Origin: Methanimicrococcus sp.
GTDB lineage: Archaea > Halobacteriota > Methanosarcinia > Methanosarcinales > Methanosarcinaceae
Length of the DNA stretch: 18,752 nt
Reading direction: 5' to 3'
Assembly (NCBI GenBank): GCA_009776675.1
Contig: WRNK01000002.1
Location: 1 to 18,752 of the forward strand
Shown here: positions 1 to 6,557 of the stretch, in pieces
How positions within the stretch are numbered: position 1 is the first letter of the stretch
Layout of the letters: each line of letters opens with the position of its first letter
The notes under the pieces: generated by a model
The model's database searches: none
Told to the model about the DNA's origin: nothing
What the model saw: the letters and a program-made list of their open reading frames with translations, nothing else
Translations under genes and position numbers: made by a program

Positions 1-62
1 ATGCCGGCAATCAGTACCATGTATCTGTTCTTATTTGTTCCAGTATTTTGTATATCACTCAT
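1..62 (-). CDS. 5' end of a gene running off the left edge, product unknown
   Basis: Read on the minus strand, an ATG at 62-60 opens a frame that stays open for 20 codons to the window edge, beginning MSDIQNTGTNKNRYMVLIAG. A GGAG element lies seven bases upstream of this ATG, a normal archaeal Shine-Dalgarno arrangement. The polar start followed by RYMVLIAG looks like the cytoplasmic lead-in to a first membrane helix, as in many transporters, but 20 residues are too few to name a family. The plus-strand frame over the same bases has no ribosome binding site and is read as a shadow. Confidence rests on the start signal, the open frame and the plausible N-terminus. Confidence 0.55.
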   Translation of the reverse strand, partial: MSDIQNTGTNKNRYMVLIAG

Positions 63-92
63 TTGTTCACTCCGCGGAGGACGCATGAACAA
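63..92 (-). promoter_or_regulatory. Hairpin covering the ribosome binding site of the left-edge gene
   Basis: TTGTTCA and TGAACAA (63-69 and 86-92) form a perfect 7-bp inverted repeat. Inside it sits CTCCGCGGAG (70-79), which would pair the GGAG of the Shine-Dalgarno with CTCC. The hairpin abuts the ATG at 62 directly. In an mRNA the fold would mask the ribosome binding site, so translational control is plausible. A related copy of the core, TCACTCCG followed by a G-rich stretch, lies 48 bases away at 115-129. Confidence 0.4.
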
Positions 93-195
93 CTCTATGA
101 ATGTTCAATGTTGGTCACTCCGTAGAGGGATAAAAGGAATGATTGATATATTAATCTTTTGTACATCAATATACATTATTGTAAATTTGTGTACA

Positions 196-300
196 TTACC
201 CCTTGTCGAAAGAAAATGTTCTAGGTTTTCCGAATTTTTGAAACAAATTTTTCATATCAGCTGTCCCGATCTCAGATTCAATTTTAATTTGACGAATCAT
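196..300 (-). CDS. Possible 34-residue protein or C-terminal gene relic
   Basis: On the minus strand an ATG at 300 opens a 34-codon frame, beginning MIRQIKIESEIGTADMKN and ending in FSFDKG before a TAA. The amino acid composition is balanced and looks more protein-like than the flanking AT-rich noise. The same frame stays open about 18 codons upstream of the ATG. No Shine-Dalgarno precedes the ATG. It could be a small gene, the tail of a decayed gene, or chance. No family was recognised. Confidence 0.2.
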   Translation of the reverse strand: MIRQIKIESEIGTADMKNLFQKFGKPRTFSFDKG

Positions 301-491
301 TTGGTTATGTTTTTTATTATTTTTGAAAATGACAGCAATAATGTTAATTGATTGACCATTGGTTGATTATAATTCAGCAGTTCAGAAAATGGTGATGACA
401 ATTATACATTATTGGTGTAAAAAATCAATCGGAAGCATAATCTATTTATCATATTTCTTCTAAAATCAAAATGAACTATTTTTACATATTC

Positions 492-497
492 AGAGGT
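492..497 (+). promoter_or_regulatory. Ribosome binding site selecting the GTG start of thiM
   Basis: AGAGGT ends seven bases before the GTG at 505. This spacing supports GTG at 505 as the start, and the encoded protein begins where hydroxyethylthiazole kinases normally begin. Confidence 0.6.
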
Positions 498-504
498 TAT
501 TTTT

Positions 505-1389
505 GTGACACTCATATTATCCAAAGACACTCCAGAAAAAGTTGCAAAATTGCTTGCAAACGTAAAACAAAAAATTCCGCTGGTTCATTGTATTACAAAT
601 CGTGTCACAATGACAGATTGTGCCAACGGCTTGCTGGCTGCCGGCGCTGCTCCGATTATGTCAGAAGACCTTCGGGAAGTTGAAGATATCGTTTCCATTT
701 CAAGCGCTCTTGTTTTAAATATCGGAACACTCATGCCGCTTCAAGTTGAAAGTATGCTTGCCGCCGGCAAAAAAGCCAAAAAAATCGGCGTCCCGATTAT
801 TTTTGATCCTGTCGGCGCCGGCGCAACAAAATTGAGAGATACTGTTTCCAAACAAATTATTGAAGAAGTTCAGCCGGACATTATTCGTGGAAATATGTCT
901 GAAATTCGTGCGCTTTACGGTTTTTCGGGACAGACAAAAGGCGTTGAAGCCGCAGCAACCGATGCCGTGACATTTGAAAATGCTTATGAAGCTTCTCAAC
1001 TTGTTAAAGAGGCCGCTTTAAAATTCAATTGTATTGTCGGTGCAACCGGTGAAGTTGACATTATTTCAGACGGCAAAAAGACATATTATGTTGCCAACGG
1101 TCATCCGATGCTTTGTAAAATTACAGGCTCCGGCTGCGTTTTAAGCAGTTTGGTCGGCGGTTATGCCGGCGCTGTTGGTTTGGCAGAGAAGGAAAAACTG
1201 TTAGATGCCGTTGTTGCCGCTTTTGTTTTAAGCGGACTTGCCGGAGAGATGGCTCATGATTTTGTCGAAAATAATAAAGTAAATCAAGTCGGTCTTGGCA
1301 GTTTCCATACAAAATACATGAATGCACTTTCATCAATCGATGAAAACGATTTCCGAACAAAATCAAAAATTTACGTTTATGAAGAATGA
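505..1389 (+). CDS. thiM: Hydroxyethylthiazole kinase ThiM
   Basis: ThiM phosphorylates 4-methyl-5-(2-hydroxyethyl)thiazole with ATP, the salvage route to the thiazole half of thiamine. The 294-residue product has the family signature near residues 26-50 (LVHCITNRVTMTDCANGL, then GAAPIMSE), the mid-domain DPVGAGA and RGNMSEI motifs, and the C-terminal TGSGC anion-hole loop at about 207-211, including the conserved Cys. About 20 residues follow the usual family end, closing in KIYVYEE. Translation starts at a GTG behind AGAGGT. The stop codon overlaps the thiE start as ATGA at 1386-1389, so the two are almost certainly co-transcribed and translationally coupled. No thiC, thiD or thi4 is seen nearby, which fits a salvage role. 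Confidence 0.95.
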   Translation: MTLILSKDTPEKVAKLLANVKQKIPLVHCITNRVTMTDCANGLLAAGAAPIMSEDLREVEDIVSISSALVLNIGTLMPLQVESMLAAGKKAKKIGVPIIFDPVGAGATKLRDTVSKQIIEEVQPDIIRGNMSEIRALYGFSGQTKGVEAAATDAVTFENAYEASQLVKEAALKFNCIVGATGEVDIISDGKKTYYVANGHPMLCKITGSGCVLSSLVGGYAGAVGLAEKEKLLDAVVAAFVLSGLAGEMAHDFVENNKVNQVGLGSFHTKYMNALSSIDENDFRTKSKIYVYEE

Positions 1390-2126
1390 TTATTGTGAAG
1401 AGTGAAAATCATAAATCGGATCAAATTGATAATGATAAAGGTCAAATTGATAAAGATCAAATTGATAAAGATCAAATTGATTATTCCGTTTATCTTGTGA
1501 CTGACAGATCATTTTGCCCGCCGGATATGTTTTTACACCAAATTGAACAATCAATTCTCGGCGGCGTCTCTATTGTTCAACTTCGTGAAAAAGACGCCGA
1601 CTCACTTTCTTTTTATGAATCCGCGCGCCATATTTTTTCTCTTTTAAAAAAAATTGAGGTAAAAACAGGTCGAAAAGTGCCGTTTTTGATCAATGATCGC
1701 TTAGACATTGCACTTGCAGTTGACTGTGACGGTCTCCATGTCGGTCAAAGTGATTTGCCTGCCGTGGTTGCGCGCCGCCTTCTTGGTCCCGATAAAATTT
1801 TAGGCGTTTCGGTATCAACAATTGAAGAAGCAAAAATTGCGGAGGCGGATGGCGCTGATTATTTAGGTGCCGGCGCAGTTTTCCCGACAGGAACTAAAAA
1901 AGATGCAGCGGACGTGCCACCCGATAAGTTAAAGGAAATCAAAAATGCTGTTTCCATTCCGGTTGTTGCCATCGGCGGAATTTCGATAAAGACAATGCCG
2001 CTTTTGAAAGGAACAGGAATTGACGGTGTTGCTGTGGTTTCTGCGATAATGGGAAGCGATGATGCGAAAAAGGCAGCGGAAGAATTGAAAAAAATAGCGG
2101 ATGAATTGAAAAAAAACAGCGGATGA
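1386..2126 (+). CDS. thiE: Thiamine-phosphate synthase ThiE with repeat-extended ends
   Basis: ThiE joins hydroxyethylthiazole phosphate to hydroxymethylpyrimidine diphosphate to give thiamine phosphate. The TIM-barrel motifs are all present: YLVTDRSF near residue 36, VQLREKDAD, FLINDRLDIA, GLHVGQSDLP, LGVSVST, YLGAGAVFPTGTKKDA and VVAIGGIS. The protein is 246 residues, longer than the usual ~210, because both ends carry repeats. The first ~32 residues contain several DKDQI units from a 15-bp tandem repeat. The C-terminus runs into heptad-like ADELKK units. Reading stops at TGA 2124-2126 only because one 21-bp unit carries an extra A (see findings). It overlaps thiM by four bases. The catalytic core appears complete, so the enzyme should be active. 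Confidence 0.93.
   Translation: MIIVKSENHKSDQIDNDKGQIDKDQIDKDQIDYSVYLVTDRSFCPPDMFLHQIEQSILGGVSIVQLREKDADSLSFYESARHIFSLLKKIEVKTGRKVPFLINDRLDIALAVDCDGLHVGQSDLPAVVARRLLGPDKILGVSVSTIEEAKIAEADGADYLGAGAVFPTGTKKDAADVPPDKLKEIKNAVSIPVVAIGGISIKTMPLLKGTGIDGVAVVSAIMGSDDAKKAAEELKKIADELKKNSG
1426..1485 (+). repeat. 15-bp tandem repeat at the 5' end of thiE
   Basis: Degenerate copies of GATAAAGATCAAATT run in frame after the thiE start and encode DKDQI units. The last copies are nearly identical, which points to recent slippage expansion. The unit is a multiple of three, so copy-number changes keep the frame. Confidence 0.75.
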
Positions 2127-2181
2127 ATTGAAAATAACAGCGGATGAATTGAAAAAAACAGCGGATGAATTAAAAAAACGC
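2074..2181 (+). repeat. 21-bp heptad-coding tandem repeat across the thiE stop
   Basis: Five successive units begin GCGGA(A/T)GAATT followed by an A-rich run. They start at about 2076, 2097, 2119, 2140 and 2161. Four are 21 bp long and one is 22 bp, because its A run (2109-2116) has eight bases. Each 21-bp unit encodes seven residues of the type ADELKKT. The annotated thiE frame ends in the third unit, so the remaining units lie downstream of the stop. Confidence 0.8.
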
Positions 2182-2238
2182 TTTGATACTTTGAGCTTTC
2201 GGGATATTAAACACCGATACCTCGTTGTTTAATCTAAA

Positions 2239-2274
2239 ACAAAAAAAGAAAGGGCAGAAAATTTCTGCTCCCTT
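2239..2274 (-). terminator. Terminator of the rpoE1-rps27ae cluster
   Basis: On the minus strand AAGGG..CAGAA pairs with TTCTG..CCCTT (about 2250-2274, with a two-base bulge). A long T-rich run follows (2239-2249 read on the minus strand). It lies just past the rps27ae stop and faces convergent thiE. Confidence 0.65.
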
Positions 2275-2282
2275 AAAAATAA

Positions 2283-2432
2283 TTATTTTTTGAATTCAGT
2301 GTAGCCACACTTACCGCAGGCGTTTCTGTTTTTGTGTTCGGAAAGGAAAACACCTGGTCCGCATTTCGGACAGAATTTGTTTAAGCGGGTGACTTTGTTG
2401 CCTTCAACTTTATAATAATCTTTCACGGCCAT
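2283..2432 (-). CDS. rps27ae: 30S ribosomal protein S27ae
   Basis: This 49-residue frame starts at ATG 2432-2430, begins [11 protein letters not shown] and ends GYTEFKK. It carries the S27ae zinc ribbon as two CxxC pairs: Cys21-Cys24 in FCPKCG and Cys39-Cys42 in ACGKCG. The archaeal protein is a small-subunit component, homologous to the tail of the eukaryotic ubiquitin-S27a fusion but without ubiquitin. It starts five bases after the rps24e stop and is the last gene before a terminator. This S24e-S27ae order is widely conserved in archaea. Length and motifs are as expected. Confidence 0.95.
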   Translation of the reverse strand: MAVKDYYKVEGNKVTRLNKFCPKCGPGVFLSEHKNRNACGKCGYTEFKK

Positions 2433-2437
2433 TTAAC

Positions 2438-2833
2438 TCACTCCTCATCCTCTTCTGCCGGCTCATCGGCAGATTCTGCTGCTTCTTCAACTGTTTCTTC
2501 TGTAGATTCTGCTGCTGTTTCAGCTGTTTCTTCAGCAGCTTCTTCTGTCGGTTCTTCAGGCATTTTGTTTCTGAGAAGAATGTGTTCGTTTTCAACTTGC
2601 TTCATGCGGTCTTCGGATTCATAGATCTTTGCATATCCTTTGACGAGCTGAACACCATATTCAGCTTCCATTTTTTGAATCAAGACCAATTCCAAGTCTT
2701 TGTTCAACAAAGCAGCAAGTTTTTTTCTGACATCGGCGCGTGACGGAGTCGGACCTTCATATTCAACAGTGAAATCCAGTTCGCTTCGATTTAATAATTT
2801 ATTTTGTAAGTCTTTGATAATTTTAATTTCCAT
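2438..2833 (-). CDS. rps24e: 30S ribosomal protein S24e with an acidic tail
   Basis: S24e is a small-subunit ribosomal protein of archaea and eukaryotes. Residues 1-90 match the family: an N-terminal [16 protein letters not shown] strand, [12 protein letters not shown], and [18 protein letters not shown]. Residues 92-131 form an unusual low-complexity tail made almost entirely of Glu, Ala, Thr and Ser, taking the protein to 131 residues against about 100 for typical archaeal homologues. The start is an ATG behind GGAGG with seven-base spacing. A 100-bp gap separates it from the upstream kinase gene, so it may have its own promoter. A leader inverted repeat ends at its Shine-Dalgarno. rps27ae follows after five bases. 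Confidence 0.95.
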   Translation of the reverse strand: MEIKIIKDLQNKLLNRSELDFTVEYEGPTPSRADVRKKLAALLNKDLELVLIQKMEAEYGVQLVKGYAKIYESEDRMKQVENEHILLRNKMPEEPTEEAAEETAETAAESTEETVEEAAESADEPAEEDEE

Positions 2834-2843
2834 AATGAAACCT

Positions 2844-2899
2844 CCGAGAACCGATAAAACGGATGGTCGGATATAGCGTCTTGAAAAGGAAGTTCTCGG
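2844..2899 (-). promoter_or_regulatory. Inverted repeat in the rps24e leader touching its RBS
   Basis: CCGAGAAC at 2844-2851 and GTTCTCGG at 2892-2899 form a perfect 8-bp inverted repeat. The arm next to the gene shares its last bases with the CGGAGG Shine-Dalgarno. A TATA-like TTTATAAC (minus strand, about 2899-2908) overlaps the distal arm. The repeat could act as an RNA hairpin on readthrough transcripts, or as an operator over a local promoter. Confidence 0.35.
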
Positions 2900-2933
2900 T
2901 TATAAATCTTTTTCAAAAAAGACAAAAATGAAA

Positions 2934-3557
2934 TCAAAAAATCGTTTTCACAAATGTTTCAACTTCCAAAATCAAGTTGTCACCGGGTTCAGACGGAACC
3001 AAAACGCTGTTCTTCATCTTTTTAGCATTTTTTGCTGTAAAGATTTGAAGAAGCATGTCCTTCATTTCTTTTTTCTTTTCTTCCGTGACGGTCACGCAAA
3101 CAATGCCTTCATCAGGCTGCCCATATAATACAAGCGATCCGACTTTTGAAAAAGCAATGACGGGAATTGTTGCTAAATCTTCTTCGCCATTAACATTGAT
3201 GCAAATGTGTTTGTGGGGCGTTTCTAATGATTTTTTGATACACAAAACCATTTCGCTTGAAATCACGCCTGCCGGATTTTTAACGGAGGTATTGATATAA
3301 TCGGTTCTTGAGATGACGTCTAAAATGGCGGTTGAAACAGCGGAACGTTTCGTAATGCGGTCAATCAAACACAAGCGCGGCATAAATCCGGCTTTGAAAA
3401 GATTGTAGGTTGTCACATCGCCGACAGCAATAACAACAGCGTCTGACGGGATATTGATTTTTTCGATCAGTGCCGGATCATTTCCTGAATACAGCTTGCC
3501 GTAAGGATTTTTCAGGAACGGGCGAAACTCGATCGGGAGATTGAAAAAAAGATCCAA
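2934..3557 (-). CDS. GTP-dependent dephospho-CoA kinase (DUF359 family)
   Basis: The archaeal DUF359 family phosphorylates dephospho-CoA with GTP, the last step of coenzyme A synthesis; it is unrelated to bacterial CoaE. The 207-residue product shows the family blocks: RPFLKNPYGKLYSG near the N-terminus, AVGDVTTYNLFKAGFMPRL followed by IDRITKR, NPAGVIS, NVNGEEDLATIPVI and VLYGQPDEGIV. The start is TTG 3557-3555, directly after the spt4 stop (TGA 3560-3558) and in the same frame. No alternative start fits the family N-terminus better. Adjacency of this gene to spt4 and rpoE is a conserved archaeal arrangement. Confidence 0.9.
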   Translation of the reverse strand: MDLFFNLPIEFRPFLKNPYGKLYSGNDPALIEKINIPSDAVVIAVGDVTTYNLFKAGFMPRLCLIDRITKRSAVSTAILDVISRTDYINTSVKNPAGVISSEMVLCIKKSLETPHKHICINVNGEEDLATIPVIAFSKVGSLVLYGQPDEGIVCVTVTEEKKKEMKDMLLQIFTAKNAKKMKNSVLVPSEPGDNLILEVETFVKTIF

Positions 3558-3743
3558 TCAGCGCACCTTCAATGCGTATTTGTCTGCCAAATTGTAATTC
3601 ATGCGTTTGGCGATTTCGGATTTTAACGGGTCGACAACGACCAAAAGACCAAACCACTCCTCTGCTAAATCGGTTGACTCACAAATTTCACATTTTTCTG
3701 CATTGACCAATCTCATGCATTTTCTGCATACTTTTTCTGCCAT
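3558..3743 (-). CDS. spt4: Transcription elongation factor Spt4 (RpoE'')
   Basis: Spt4 pairs with the NGN domain of Spt5 to form the clamp-bridging elongation factor of archaeal RNA polymerase. The 61-residue product has the zinc finger Cys6-Cys9 and Cys18-Cys21, then the conserved block AEEWFGLLVVVDPLKSEIAK. The ATG at 3743 follows AAGGTG at good spacing and lies 24 bp after the rpoE1 stop. Its TGA is directly followed by the next gene's TTG start in the same frame. Confidence 0.95.
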   Translation of the reverse strand: MAEKVCRKCMRLVNAEKCEICESTDLAEEWFGLLVVVDPLKSEIAKRMNYNLADKYALKVR

Positions 3744-3767
3744 AATAACACCTTATATGAGGGCACA

Positions 3768-4373
3768 TTAATTGTTTGTGTCCTCTCCTTTTCCTTTTTT
3801 CTTTTTGCCGCCGCCTTCTTTTCCGGATTTATCGCGTGCGTCTTCGATCCATTGTTTGCGCCCGAGAGCTGTCTGGCGCATCGTCATGCCGATTTTGCTT
3901 TCGCGCGGGTCTCTTTCATTAATGCTGACCGCAACGATTCTGGCACGAACATGGTCGCCTTCTCCAATCGCTTTCTTGCCTGTTTTTGAAATAAGCCTGC
4001 CGTTTTTGGCGTCATAAGACATAAATTCATCCGTAATTTGACTGACGTGAAGCAAACCGTCCATCGGACCGATACCGATAAAAACACCAAAGCTGACGGT
4101 TTCAAGGACTTCGCCTTCAATAATTTCCTGATTTTCGGGAATAAACATAATGGCTTTAAACGTTACATCATAATAAACAGCGCCGTCGCCGTAAAGGATA
4201 TGGCCTTCACCGATGCGCTCAACACCGCATACCGCAACCAAACAACCGATTTTTTTGTCAACTTTTCCTTCCAATTTGGTTTTCAAAGCTTTTTTGACAT
4301 TGGATTTCACATCTTCGCCGAGAAGTGTCGGATCAATGCGAACTGTATCGACGAGAGTCATTAATTTATACAT
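3768..4373 (-). CDS. rpoE1: DNA-directed RNA polymerase subunit Rpo7/E'
   Basis: Rpo7 is the S1-domain stalk subunit of archaeal RNA polymerase, equivalent to eukaryotic Rpb7; it binds nascent RNA and aids open complex formation. The 201-residue product has the N-terminal tip domain (MYKLMTLVDTVRIDP, GDGAVYYDVTFKAI) and a C-terminal S1/OB fold (EGEVLETVSFGVFIGIG, DGLLHVSQITDEF, AIGEGDHVRARIVAVS). A lysine/glycine-rich disordered tail of about 20 residues ends in GEDTNN. The ATG sits behind AGGTG. It begins a compact minus-strand group with spt4, the CoA kinase and two ribosomal proteins. Confidence 0.96.
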   Translation of the reverse strand: MYKLMTLVDTVRIDPTLLGEDVKSNVKKALKTKLEGKVDKKIGCLVAVCGVERIGEGHILYGDGAVYYDVTFKAIMFIPENQEIIEGEVLETVSFGVFIGIGPMDGLLHVSQITDEFMSYDAKNGRLISKTGKKAIGEGDHVRARIVAVSINERDPRESKIGMTMRQTALGRKQWIEDARDKSGKEGGGKKKKGKGEDTNN

Positions 4374-4575
4374 AAGTTTTCACCTGATTTATTAAAGCAA
4401 ACGTAAGAACACACTGCTTTTTAGAATGGAATGAATGATATTAAAGTTAGATGTAAATGAGCATAGATAAATGAATAGATATAAAAGAGTTTTTAGAAAC
4501 TTAAATCATCCCTTTATTTTTAACTTTCGCATTTGATTTCGCTTTTGATCTTATTTTTTGTTTCTTGTATTTGAT
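4374..4575 (-). promoter_or_regulatory. Probable promoter region of the rpoE1 group
   Basis: This 200-bp AT-rich spacer separates the PIN-domain gene from rpoE1. On the minus strand CTTTTATATC (4488-4479) resembles an archaeal TATA box and would leave a leader of roughly 80 bases. No RNA gene was recognised. Readthrough from the aIF2-gamma unit is also possible. Confidence 0.35.
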
Positions 4576-5028
4576 TTATTTTTGAGAAACGAAATCCAAC
4601 CGTTTTGTTTGGCGCATGGATATGACCGGAATGCCTTTTTGAGTCAATCTTTGACGCAACTGAACATCATTTGTCAATACGGCAATTGAATTGTTAACAG
4701 CATAATTAAAGAGGATGTCATCGGCATAGGAAGATGATTGCAATGTTGAGTTTGAGTTTGAATCATCAATGATTTGGCATTTTTGAGCCAGTTGAAGAGC
4801 AATGCGAACAGCTGCCTTATCTGAACCCGACACCGTCTGAGACAGATGCGTCAACTCGCGAAGAACGGCAGAAGCGGTCAAAAAACGGGAAAAGCCCAAA
4901 CGATTCAGTTCCGAAAAGATATCGACCCCGAACTGAACCGGAATCATAAAGCCGTTTGTATCAATGAGGCAGGAGACACGAGATTTGATGATTGCCTCAT
5001 CCGATTCAGTCTTCGATAACACCGACAC
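4576..5028 (-). CDS. PIN-domain nuclease, Fcf1/VapC9-like
   Basis: PIN domains are metal-dependent ribonucleases. The subfamily encoded next to archaeal aIF2-gamma resembles Fcf1/Utp24 and is suspected to act in rRNA processing. The 150-residue product carries the expected acidic residues: Asp23 in CLIDTNGFM, Glu in VLRELTHL, the pair in [10 protein letters not shown], and Asp in [12 protein letters not shown] conserved Gly-Ile-Pro-Val-Ile strand follows. GTG at 5028 is the first start after an in-frame TGA, with AGGTGG ten bases upstream inside aif2g, giving a 23-bp overlap with that gene. The role in rRNA processing is inferred from family and context. Confidence 0.85.
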   Translation of the reverse strand: MSVLSKTESDEAIIKSRVSCLIDTNGFMIPVQFGVDIFSELNRLGFSRFLTASAVLRELTHLSQTVSGSDKAAVRIALQLAQKCQIIDDSNSNSTLQSSSYADDILFNYAVNNSIAVLTNDVQLRQRLTQKGIPVISMRQTKRLDFVSQK

Positions 5029-6232
5029 CGATCAAACGCCACCTGGAATCGATACGTCTGCTGATGGCAACACGTGCGCCTTTTTCAACACAAACCGGTC
5101 TTTTCAACTTTACTTCAGCAACATCTTTTCTGGCGCTTGTCACAACGCCGACTGTTGTGGCTGTTCCGATGTTCAGCATCAGCGGCTCACTTGTTTTGAT
5201 TTCATTAATTTCGGATTCGTTTGTGACACCGACAACACGTTTTAAAAGGTCTAATTTGATCAAAAAATTCTCTCTTGTCGGCGGCAGTGTTCCGGGTTTC
5301 CCAACGACCTGACCGGTGAGCGAATCCCCTTTTGTCAAAGACGGATCAAGCAGTGTTCCGAGTGCCAAAAGACCTCCCGGAATGGCTTTTTTCACTTTGG
5401 ATTTGCCGGCATGAATTTCCGTAATTTTTGTATGAATCGGCTCCCATCGTGTTATTCCGTCGGAAGTCACTTTCAATCCCGGACGAATTTCAACTTCATC
5501 GCCTTCTTTGAAAACACCTCGAGTCAATGTACCTCCGATGACGCCGCCTTTGATTTCTTCATAAGTAAAACCCGGATGGTTGATGTCAAAGGAACGCGCG
5601 ATCAACATTTGTGTATCCATTTCCGTTTTGTGTTCAGGGGTCGGAATGTGCATATCAAGCGCCTGAATCAAAGCGTCAATGTTAATGTTTTGTTGAGCAG
5701 AAAGCGGGATAATCGGTGCATTTTCAGCAACAGTGCCCTTCACAAATTTCTTAATTTCTTTGTAGTGTTCCAAGACACGCTCCTTTGAAACCAAGTCAAT
5801 TTTGTTTTGGACAATCACGACATTTCGAATACCGACGATATTAAGCGCCATTAAGTGTTCTTTTGTCTGCGGCTGCGGGCATGTTTCGTTGGCAGCAATC
5901 ACAAGCATGGCACCGTCCATGATTGCTGCGCCGGAAAGCATGGTTGCCATCAGCGTTTCGTGACCGGGGGCATCGACGAATGAAACCGTTTTGATTTCTT
6001 CCGTTTTGCTGCCACAGTGTGCACATTTCTTTTCAGCAGAATAGCGCTGCGGTCCTTCACACGTTGGGCATTTCCTAAAAATTGCATCAGCGTAGCCGAG
6101 ACGAATTGAGATCCCGCGTTTTATTTCTTCGCTGTGTGTATCCGTCCACACACCGGATAACGCTTTGACAAGTGTGGTTTTTCCGTGGTCGACATGTCCG
6201 ACCATACCGATATTTAAACTGGGTTGTGCCAT
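5006..6232 (-). CDS. aif2g: Translation initiation factor aIF2 subunit gamma
   Basis: The gamma subunit is the GTPase core of aIF2, which delivers initiator Met-tRNA to the small ribosomal subunit. The GTPase motifs are clear: [10 protein letters not shown] at residues 12-21, DAPGHE near 90 and QNKIDLV near 145. A zinc knuckle (CPTCEG and CAHCGS) sits between them, as in archaeal and eukaryotic homologues. Domains II and III follow, ending [11 protein letters not shown]. Two ATGs compete: 6238 lies one base from GGAGG, whereas 6232 is seven bases from it, so 6232 ([12 protein letters not shown], 408 residues) is preferred. The 3' end overlaps the PIN gene by 23 bp. Confidence 0.97.
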   Translation of the reverse strand: MAQPSLNIGMVGHVDHGKTTLVKALSGVWTDTHSEEIKRGISIRLGYADAIFRKCPTCEGPQRYSAEKKCAHCGSKTEEIKTVSFVDAPGHETLMATMLSGAAIMDGAMLVIAANETCPQPQTKEHLMALNIVGIRNVVIVQNKIDLVSKERVLEHYKEIKKFVKGTVAENAPIIPLSAQQNINIDALIQALDMHIPTPEHKTEMDTQMLIARSFDINHPGFTYEEIKGGVIGGTLTRGVFKEGDEVEIRPGLKVTSDGITRWEPIHTKITEIHAGKSKVKKAIPGGLLALGTLLDPSLTKGDSLTGQVVGKPGTLPPTRENFLIKLDLLKRVVGVTNESEINEIKTSEPLMLNIGTATTVGVVTSARKDVAEVKLKRPVCVEKGARVAISRRIDSRWRLIGVGVIED

Positions 6233-6239
6233 GCTCATT

Positions 6240-6244
6240 CCTCC
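6240..6244 (-). promoter_or_regulatory. Ribosome binding site choosing the aif2g start
   Basis: GGAGG on the minus strand is followed by seven bases and then the ATG at 6232. The other ATG, at 6238, is only one base away, too close for normal initiation. This supports the shorter, 408-residue product. Confidence 0.7.
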
Positions 6245-6557
6245 GACATTTGAAGCCGAAATAAATAATGATAAGAATAAAAAGATGAAACGAATAATAA
6301 AAAGATTGATACATAGATAAAGGTATCAAAAAGAAAATTCATTTCAAATAAAAATTGTGCCTACCCCCGAATGATACCAAAATCAAACGAGAGAAACAAT
6401 TATTTTTCATATTTGTGCTTTTAAGAGATATAATGATTACTTAAAGATTATGGTGAAATAATACAAAATTGATAAAAACAATTGTGTTTTTCAATCCTGA
6501 TGAAACAACACTTTGTTTTTTAGAGTTTTTTTAATCATAATTGATCAACCTTTCTTA
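6245..6557. other. Intergenic region between trmJ and aif2g
   Basis: About 310 bp of AT-rich DNA downstream of trmJ and upstream of aif2g, both on the minus strand. It should hold the aif2g promoter, though no single TATA element stands out among many. A possible trmJ terminator lies at 6468-6495. No RNA gene or further coding frame was recognised. Confidence 0.5.
6468..6495 (-). terminator. Possible trmJ terminator hairpin
   Basis: AAAAACA and TGTTTTT (6474-6480 and 6485-6491) pair perfectly around a four-base loop, and ATTG/CAAT extends the stem past a two-base bulge. It lies about 65 bases beyond the trmJ stop. The stem is AT-only apart from two pairs and the following T-run is short, so this is tentative. 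Confidence 0.35.

Larger units (their letters stand above)
93..504. other. Intergenic region between the left-edge gene and thiM
   Basis: This AT-rich spacer separates two divergent genes and should hold both promoters. TATA-like stretches occur on both strands (for example around 146-160 for the left gene and 366-430 for thiM), but none is clear enough to assign. A diverged second copy of the left gene's leader motif lies at 115-129. A short minus-strand frame at 196-300 is listed separately. No RNA gene or mobile element was recognised. Confidence 0.5.

Noticed and set aside
1..351. Plus-strand 116-codon frame with hydrophobic stretches
   Set aside because: It lacks a ribosome binding site, has odd composition, and overlaps a better supported minus-strand gene start.
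200..504. TPP riboswitch ahead of thiM
   Set aside because: The conserved TPP-aptamer core segments were not seen, and such riboswitches are rare in archaea.
6468..6557. C/D box small RNA suggested by CTGATGA near 6498
   Set aside because: No matching D box, C'/D' pair or terminal stem could be identified around it.
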